NCBI GenBank assembly: GCA_045631225.1
Contig: JAZQUG010000016.1
Span: 1 to 64,000 of the forward strand
Reading direction: 5' to 3'
Length of the DNA stretch: 64,000 nt
From: Fimenecus sp045631225
Lineage (GTDB): Bacteria; Bacillota; Clostridia; Oscillospirales; Acutalibacteraceae
Shown here: in pieces, positions 59,218 to 64,000 of the stretch
Numbering within the stretch: the first letter of the stretch is position 1
Layout of the letters: each line of letters opens with the position of its first letter
Translations under genes and position numbers: made by a program
The notes under the pieces: generated by a model
The model's database searches: none
What the model saw: only the letters and a program-made list of their open reading frames with translations
What the model was told of the DNA's origin: nothing

Positions 59218-60756
59218 ATGTCCCGAATCTTTAACCATATTGGTTCATTTTTTCCAAAACTTCAAAAGGATTTTAAAATATATGATGGAGAAGTTTTTAC
59301 TGAAATTTATGATGGTGACTTTTATAAAGACATTCCATATTCAAAATATTTAAACTTTAATTTGAAATTACCATTAGACAATGCCGTATTTATTCGTGAT
59401 TTTGGTGCAATATCAAATGAAACATCAATAAATAATGCCGATTCTATTAATTCAGCCATTGATTATTGTAACAAAAATGGCGGAGGAATTGTTGTAGTTG
59501 ATAATGGAGCATATACGAGTGGAACGGTTTATTTAAAAAGTAATGTTGTTCTGTATATTGAAAAAAATTCTTCAATTATTGCATCACATAATACTGATGA
59601 TTATACAGAAAATGCATTGATTTATGCTGACAATTGTGAAAATATCGGTATCGTTGGTCCAGGTAAAATATGCGGTGAAGGTAACTTCTTTTCATTAAAG
59701 CCACATTTACCACCCAAAACCGAACCCTTTAAAAATACACTTGATGTATGGGATTTAAGACAAGAATACAGAAAAAGAATTCGTTTTCCACATAAGAGTA
59801 AATATGGATATTTAATGCTTTTGAAGAATTGTAACAGAATCAAACTTTATAATTTAATTTTAGAAAATTCAGCAATGTGGACTGTAAATATTAATTCTTC
59901 AAATGATGTTAGTATTTCAAATGTTGTTATAAACAATAATCGTCATGTTGCAAACTGTGATGGTATTGATATATGCGGTTCATCAAATGTTGTTGTTAAA
60001 AATTGCTTTGTTTCAACTGCTGATGATGGAATCGCATTAAAAAACAATATGAGTGTAACAACATCAGGTGATGACGGTCTTAAGGTTAAGAATAACCTTG
60101 ATGTAAGCTGTAAAAACGGAATGAGTAATATTTACATTCACGATTGTGAGGTCGTTTCTTGTACAAATGCATTTAAAATCGGCACGGAAACATCACTCGA
60201 TATTACCAATGTAACAGTTGAAAACTGTAATTTCTATTTATCCGACATTTATCCTGCAGGTGTCAGTGGTATTTCAATCGAATCCTGTGACGGTGCAAAG
60301 GTAAAGAATATTAATATATCAAATATTAAAATGAATTCAATGGCTTGTCCTTTGTTTGTAAGGCTTTGTGACCGTAATGGTGATAATAAACCTGAACTCC
60401 AAGGAAAAGGCAGAATAGATGGTATCACAGTTAAGAATATACAAGCAGATAACGCTGAAATTCCAATAATGATTATGGGTATTCCTAATCAAAAAATCAA
60501 AGATGTTAGTCTTGAAAATTTCGATGTTAAATATGCTGACGGAAATGATTATATTGATTTACGATTTAAAATTCCTGAACAGGAAAAAGAATATCCTGAA
60601 TGTAATCGATTCAGGAATATCAATGCCTATGGTATTTTCTTAAGACATGCAGATAACATTCAAATCAGAAATATTAAGGTTGAACCAAGAAAAAATACAT
60701 TAAGAGCATATAAGAAAATAATTGATTGTGAAAATATAAAGATAATGAAGGTGTAG
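59218..60756 (+). CDS. GH28-like right-handed beta-helix protein without signal peptide
   Basis: This 512-residue pectinase-fold protein has an N-terminal beta domain (about 1-65), then a parallel beta-helix. FGAISNETSINNADSINSAI near 65-85 is the pectate-lyase-superfamily start. NCDGIDICGSSNVVVKNC near 247 and STADDGIALK near 267 match the GH28 N-x-D and D-D motifs, but the GHG motif is missing (the position reads CTNAFKIGTE). It may be a divergent hydrolase or a lyase acting on uronate-containing oligosaccharides. There is no signal peptide, so substrates would be imported first. Next to an O-acetyltransferase and a cupin, all within four bases or overlapping. Confidence 0.8.
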   Translation: MSRIFNHIGSFFPKLQKDFKIYDGEVFTEIYDGDFYKDIPYSKYLNFNLKLPLDNAVFIRDFGAISNETSINNADSINSAIDYCNKNGGGIVVVDNGAYTSGTVYLKSNVVLYIEKNSSIIASHNTDDYTENALIYADNCENIGIVGPGKICGEGNFFSLKPHLPPKTEPFKNTLDVWDLRQEYRKRIRFPHKSKYGYLMLLKNCNRIKLYNLILENSAMWTVNINSSNDVSISNVVINNNRHVANCDGIDICGSSNVVVKNCFVSTADDGIALKNNMSVTTSGDDGLKVKNNLDVSCKNGMSNIYIHDCEVVSCTNAFKIGTETSLDITNVTVENCNFYLSDIYPAGVSGISIESCDGAKVKNINISNIKMNSMACPLFVRLCDRNGDNKPELQGKGRIDGITVKNIQADNAEIPIMIMGIPNQKIKDVSLENFDVKYADGNDYIDLRFKIPEQEKEYPECNRFRNINAYGIFLRHADNIQIRNIKVEPRKNTLRAYKKIIDCENIKIMKV

Positions 60757-60758
60757 TT

Positions 60759-61361
60759 ATGGATATAAGAGAAAAAATGCATAGCGGAGATTTGTACTTG
60801 TCAATGGATGAAGATTTGTTTAATGAGCAGCTTACATATCTTGATAAATTATATGATTTTAATACAACAAGACCGTCAGAGCTTCCAAAAAGAACAGAAA
60901 TGCTTAAAAATATGTTTGCGGAAATAGGTGAGGACTGCTACATTGAACCACCACTTCATGCAAATTGGGCAGGTAAAAATGTTCATTTTGGCAAAGGGGT
61001 TTATGCAAATTTCAATTTAACTCTTGTTGATGACACACATATTTATGTTGGAGATTATACAATGCTTGGTCCCAATGTTGTATTGGCAACTGCAGGACAT
61101 CCGATTCTACCGGAACTTCGACCACTTGCATATCAGTTCAATCTACCGATTCATATTGGTAAAAACTGTTGGCTTGGTGCTGGAGTAATTGTGTTACCGG
61201 GAATTACAATCGGTGATAATTCCGTTATCGGTGCAGGCAGTATTGTTACCAAGGATATCCCGGCAAATGTTGTTGCAGTGGGTAATCCATGCAGAGTATT
61301 ACGAGAAATCAACGACCACGATAAAGAGTATTATTTCAAAGATAGGAAAATTAAACTATGA
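60759..61361 (+). CDS. Sugar O-acetyltransferase (maltose acetyltransferase family)
   Basis: This 200-residue left-handed beta-helix (hexapeptide) enzyme fits the Maa/NodL/LacA family: MDIREKMHSGDLYLSMDEDL start, HANWAGKNVHFGKGVYANFN near 68, catalytic His in ATAGHPILPE (near 114), and the hexapeptide run GKNCWLGAGVIVLPGITIGDN near 139-159. It would transfer acetyl from acetyl-CoA to a sugar hydroxyl in the cytosol. It starts two bases after the GH28-like gene, so it may acetylate sugars released there, but no evidence here fixes the substrate. Confidence 0.9.
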   Translation: MDIREKMHSGDLYLSMDEDLFNEQLTYLDKLYDFNTTRPSELPKRTEMLKNMFAEIGEDCYIEPPLHANWAGKNVHFGKGVYANFNLTLVDDTHIYVGDYTMLGPNVVLATAGHPILPELRPLAYQFNLPIHIGKNCWLGAGVIVLPGITIGDNSVIGAGSIVTKDIPANVVAVGNPCRVLREINDHDKEYYFKDRKIKL

Positions 61362-61705
61362 TAAAAAAATTAAATCTTAAAGAAGAAGTTAAATCTATTA
61401 ATCAATTATTCGAATATAAAGAGATTTGTAAGCTTAATAATCATATGTTTAATGTTTTAAAAGCAGAAAATCGTACTCTTGATTTCCATACACATGATTT
61501 ATCAGACGAGTTATTTTATTGTATAGAAGGTGAGTTTGACATTGAATTTGAGGATGGTAAAACTCATTTATGTGAAGGTGATTTGATAGTAATACCTAAA
61601 GGAGTCTTACATAGACCAGTTTGCACATCATTAGTAAAATGTCTTCTTATAGAATTAGATGGAACATTAGATAGCAATAATACAGGTGGTTCTTATAAAA
61701 AATAG
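61358..61705 (+). CDS. Small single-domain cupin
   Basis: This 115-residue cupin barrel has motif 1 TLDFHTHDLSDELFYCIEG (His, His and Glu metal ligands, near residues 39-57) and motif 2 EGDLIVIPKGVLHRP (last His, near 75-89). It binds a metal and may be an isomerase or a sugar-binding protein. It overlaps the acetyltransferase gene by four bases (ATGA) and so probably acts in the same sugar pathway. SD is in GATAGGAAAAT upstream of ATG 61358. A terminator follows immediately. Confidence 0.85.
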   Translation: MIKKLNLKEEVKSINQLFEYKEICKLNNHMFNVLKAENRTLDFHTHDLSDELFYCIEGEFDIEFEDGKTHLCEGDLIVIPKGVLHRPVCTSLVKCLLIELDGTLDSNNTGGSYKK

Positions 61706-61733
61706 TTGCACTAATTAGTGTAACTGTTTTTTT
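61704..61733 (+). terminator. Terminator of the GH28-cupin operon
   Basis: AGTT-G-CACTAA with TTAGTG-T-AACT (61704-61725), one mismatch pair, then GTTTTTTT. It covers the cupin stop codon. Confidence 0.8.
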
Positions 61734-61766
61734 ATCATAATTTACATAATATTTATAAACTTTTTG

Positions 61767-61795
61767 TTGATTATATTTTTATAATATTGTATAAT
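61767..61795 (+). promoter_or_regulatory. Promoter of uvrB
   Basis: TTGATT (61767-61772), 17 bases, TATAAT (61790-61795), 26 bases before ATG 61822. Confidence 0.75.
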
Positions 61796-61798
61796 TAA

Positions 61799-61812
61799 AG
61801 AACAAATGTGCG
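61799..61812 (+). promoter_or_regulatory. Candidate LexA (SOS) box at uvrB
   Basis: AGAAC-AAAT-GTGCG resembles the Firmicutes LexA consensus CGAAC-N4-GTTCG with two differences. It lies at the expected transcription start. uvrB is SOS-controlled in Bacillus, so the position makes sense, but the match is imperfect. Confidence 0.35.
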
Positions 61813-61821
61813 AGGTGTATA

Positions 61822-63768
61822 ATGTTTAAATTAGTCAGTAATTATAAGCCGACAGGTGACCAGCCTCAAGCAATCGAAAAGCTTGTTGACGGTATTGAAA
61901 AAGGTTATAAAGAACAGACTTTGCTGGGGGTGACAGGCTCCGGTAAAACATTCACTATGGCCAATATTATTGCTAAACTTAACAGACCTACTCTCGTCCT
62001 TGCACATAATAAAACTCTTGCAGGTCAGCTTTGTGCTGAATTCAAGGAATTTTTCCCTGAAAATGCTGTTGAATATTTCGTTTCATATTACGATTATTAT
62101 CAACCTGAAGCATATATCGCAACAACCGATACTTATATCGAAAAAGACTCTTCAATTAATGATGAAATCGATAAACTTCGACATTCTGCAACATCAGCTT
62201 TATCGGAAAGACGAGATGTAATCATTGTTGCAAGTGTTTCTTGTATATATTCCCTCGGTGACCCCATTGATTACAAAAGTATGGTCATTTCATTACGAAC
62301 AGGTATGGAAAAAAGTCGTGATGAATTCATAGAAAAACTTGTTGAAATTCAGTATGAACGAAACGATATTAACTTTATCCGTAATAAATTTAGAGTTAGA
62401 GGGGATATAGTTGAGATTTTTCCCGTTTACTCAAATGATACTGCTATAAGAGTTGAATTTTTCGGTGATGAAATCGACAGAATTTCTGAAATCAACCCTT
62501 TGACAGGTGCTGTTAAGAATGTTGTTTCTCATGTTGCTATTTATCCTGCATCTCATTATGTTGTTTCACCTGAAAAAATGGAAAGTGCACTTAAACAGAT
62601 AAACGATGAGATGGAATTGCAGGTTGCTGCCTTTGAAAAAGAAGGAAAACTTATTGAAGCACAAAGAATCCGTCAAAGAACTGAATACGATATGGAAATG
62701 CTTCGTGAAACAGGATTTTGTAAAGGAATCGAAAACTATTCTGCAATTATGTCAGGTCGGAAACCCGGTGAACCTCCATTTACATTGCTTGACTATTTCC
62801 CTGATGATTACGTGCTTTTTGTTGATGAATCTCATGTAACATTACCACAAGTAAGAGGTATGTATGGTGGTGACCGTTCAAGAAAAGACAGTCTTATAAA
62901 TTTCGGTTTCAGACTTCCGTCTGCATATGATAACCGACCTTTGACTTTTAATGAATTTTATGATAAAACACATCAAAAAATATTTGTAAGTGCAACTCCA
63001 GGACCTTTTGAAAACGAAAAAAGTATTCAGATTGCAGAACAGGTTATCAGACCAACAGGCCTTCTTGACCCTGAAATTTCAGTTCGTGGCACAGAGGGTC
63101 AGATTGATGACTTAATTTCCGAAATCAACATTCGTATTGAGAAAAAAGAGCGTGTTCTTGTAACAACACTTACGAAAAAGATGGCTGAAAATCTTACGGA
63201 TTATCTTTCACAACACGGAATTAAAGTTCGATATATGCATTACGATATTGATACCATTGAAAGAATGGAGCTTATCCGTGACCTGCGTTTAGGTGAATTT
63301 GATGTTCTTGTAGGTATTAATCTTTTACGAGAAGGTCTTGATATTCCTGAAGTGTCACTTATTGCAATTCTCGATGCAGATAAAGAAGGATTTTTGCGTT
63401 CGGAAACTTCTCTTATTCAGATTATCGGTCGTGCTGCAAGAAACTCAAACGGACACGTTATTATGTATGCTGATACTGTCACTAATTCAATGGAACGAGC
63501 AATCAGCGAAACATACCGCCGTCGTGAAATTCAGATTGCATATAACGAGGAACACGGGATTAAACCACAGACAATTACAAAAGATGTTCGTGAAATTCTT
63601 GAAATATCGAGTCGTGATAATACCGGTAAGAAAAAGATGAGTCGAAATGAGAAAGAAAAGCTTATCGTAAGACTTACTGAAGAAATGAAGGCGGCTGCTA
63701 AAATTCTTGAGTTTGAACATGCAGCATATTTAAGAGATAAAATTGAAAAACTTAAATCGGGGAAATAA
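61822..63768 (+). CDS. uvrB: Excinuclease ABC subunit B
   Basis: This 648-residue DNA damage-verifying helicase-like protein acts in nucleotide excision repair. Motif I is LLGVTGSGKTFTMAN (near residues 34-48), the beta-hairpin YDYYQPEAYI near 93-102, the LFVDESHVTLPQ DEAD-like motif near 335 and the RAARNSNGHVIMYAD motif VI near 543. The C-terminal UVR domain (KLIVRLTEEMKAAAKILEFE) that binds UvrC is complete. Length slightly under the usual 660-670. uvrA and uvrC are not in the window. SD is GAGGTG. Confidence 0.96.
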   Translation: MFKLVSNYKPTGDQPQAIEKLVDGIEKGYKEQTLLGVTGSGKTFTMANIIAKLNRPTLVLAHNKTLAGQLCAEFKEFFPENAVEYFVSYYDYYQPEAYIATTDTYIEKDSSINDEIDKLRHSATSALSERRDVIIVASVSCIYSLGDPIDYKSMVISLRTGMEKSRDEFIEKLVEIQYERNDINFIRNKFRVRGDIVEIFPVYSNDTAIRVEFFGDEIDRISEINPLTGAVKNVVSHVAIYPASHYVVSPEKMESALKQINDEMELQVAAFEKEGKLIEAQRIRQRTEYDMEMLRETGFCKGIENYSAIMSGRKPGEPPFTLLDYFPDDYVLFVDESHVTLPQVRGMYGGDRSRKDSLINFGFRLPSAYDNRPLTFNEFYDKTHQKIFVSATPGPFENEKSIQIAEQVIRPTGLLDPEISVRGTEGQIDDLISEINIRIEKKERVLVTTLTKKMAENLTDYLSQHGIKVRYMHYDIDTIERMELIRDLRLGEFDVLVGINLLREGLDIPEVSLIAILDADKEGFLRSETSLIQIIGRAARNSNGHVIMYADTVTNSMERAISETYRRREIQIAYNEEHGIKPQTITKDVREILEISSRDNTGKKKMSRNEKEKLIVRLTEEMKAAAKILEFEHAAYLRDKIEKLKSGK

Positions 63769-64000
63769 ATGACAAAATTGTTTAATGACAAAGGTTTTTG
63801 GAAAACAACAATAAAACTTGCTACTCCAATTGTTTTACAAAATGTATTAATAAGTTCATTTACTTTGGCTGATACACTTTTTGTCAGTCAACTTGGTGAT
63901 GTTGCACTATCTGCAGTTGGTATGATTGGACAATGGGGATGGCTTCTTAATATGATTCTTATTGGAATCAGTTCCGGAACATCCGTTTTTGTTGCACAGT
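63769..64000 (+). CDS. MATE-family transporter, N-terminal part (runs off window)
   Basis: ATG 63769 immediately follows the uvrB stop (TAAATG). The 77 visible residues include KTTIKLATPIVLQNVLIS (first membrane helix), TLADTLFVSQLGDVALSAVG (second helix start with the conserved D.. .V..LG pattern) and ISSGTSVFVAQ, the usual opening of MATE multidrug/metabolite efflux proteins. The gene continues past the window end, so the substrate and full length are unknown. Probably co-transcribed with uvrB. Confidence 0.85.
   Translation, partial: MTKLFNDKGFWKTTIKLATPIVLQNVLISSFTLADTLFVSQLGDVALSAVGMIGQWGWLLNMILIGISSGTSVFVAQ

Overview
The window reads as a piece of chromosome from an AT-rich, low-G+C, spore-forming Clostridia, most likely a gut Oscillospirales/Ruminococcaceae-type bacterium. 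The support is: Firmicutes-type SD sequences (AGGAGG/GAGGTG), many TTGnnn-N17-TAnnnT promoters, a cotJABC spore-coat operon, a type I dockerin protein, BspA-like leucine-rich secreted proteins, a MsmX-type sugar ATPase, and salvage/fermentation genes (ldh, deo, xpt). Species cannot be named from the sequence alone.

Layout. 1-0.56 kb: the end of a secreted cysteine-rich protein. 0.6-8.1 kb: an integrative mobilizable element, visibly more G+C-rich than what follows. It carries a DUF6076-like gene, an SF3 primase/helicase, a candidate oriT, a MobV relaxase, a ParB-like protein, a small unknown gene and a large serine recombinase, and it abuts tRNA-Pro(GGG). 8.3-18.4 kb: a secreted/membrane EEP-fold hydrolase, then (minus strand) xpt, a BMP-type nucleoside ABC importer, a COG2509 FAD protein and an ABC-F ATPase. 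18.6-26.6 kb: a maltodextrin operon (binding protein, two permeases, MsmX-like ATPase, malQ, glgP). 26.7-28.0 kb: birA-bioY. 28.1-35.3 kb (minus): a membrane protein, deoC, deoB, cdd and deoA, with a secreted subtilase at the end of the same run. 35.4-36.5 kb: cotJABC. 36.6-43.3 kb: a dockerin protein, a two-gene aconitase-X enzyme and a 1262-residue LRR surface protein. 43.3-50.9 kb: a lipase-like hydrolase, a DivIVA-like coiled coil, pcrA, a small unknown gene, rodA/ftsW and a DUF4091 glycosidase-like protein. 51.1-56.2 kb: typA, an MreB-like actin, a secreted ceramidase-like hydrolase and a broken tail fragment. 56.3-59.1 kb (minus): asnB-ldh. 59.2-61.7 kb: a GH28-like protein, a sugar O-acetyltransferase and a cupin. 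61.8-64 kb: uvrB and the start of a MATE transporter.

How it fits together. The metabolic genes describe a fermenter that imports maltodextrins and cleaves them inside the cell by phosphorolysis. It scavenges purines (BMP importer, xpt) and pyrimidine deoxynucleosides (deoA, cdd, deoB, deoC), imports biotin and makes lactate. The surface proteins suggest attachment to host or plant polymers.

The signal I find most worth following is a C-terminal module: C-x2/3-C-H-K-[SE]-G, then about 18 residues of Phe/Ile-rich helix, then C-x-C-G-x-A-H-Y at the very end. It closes three otherwise different reading frames, and its core (KSGFF...FF..LFG) also closes the LRR giant. It behaves like an undescribed surface-retention or sorting signal. 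Other notable items are a shared dyad under two overlapping divergent promoters in the mobile element, interlocking hairpins between the BMP gene and its ATPase, and the stand-alone aconitase-X pair.
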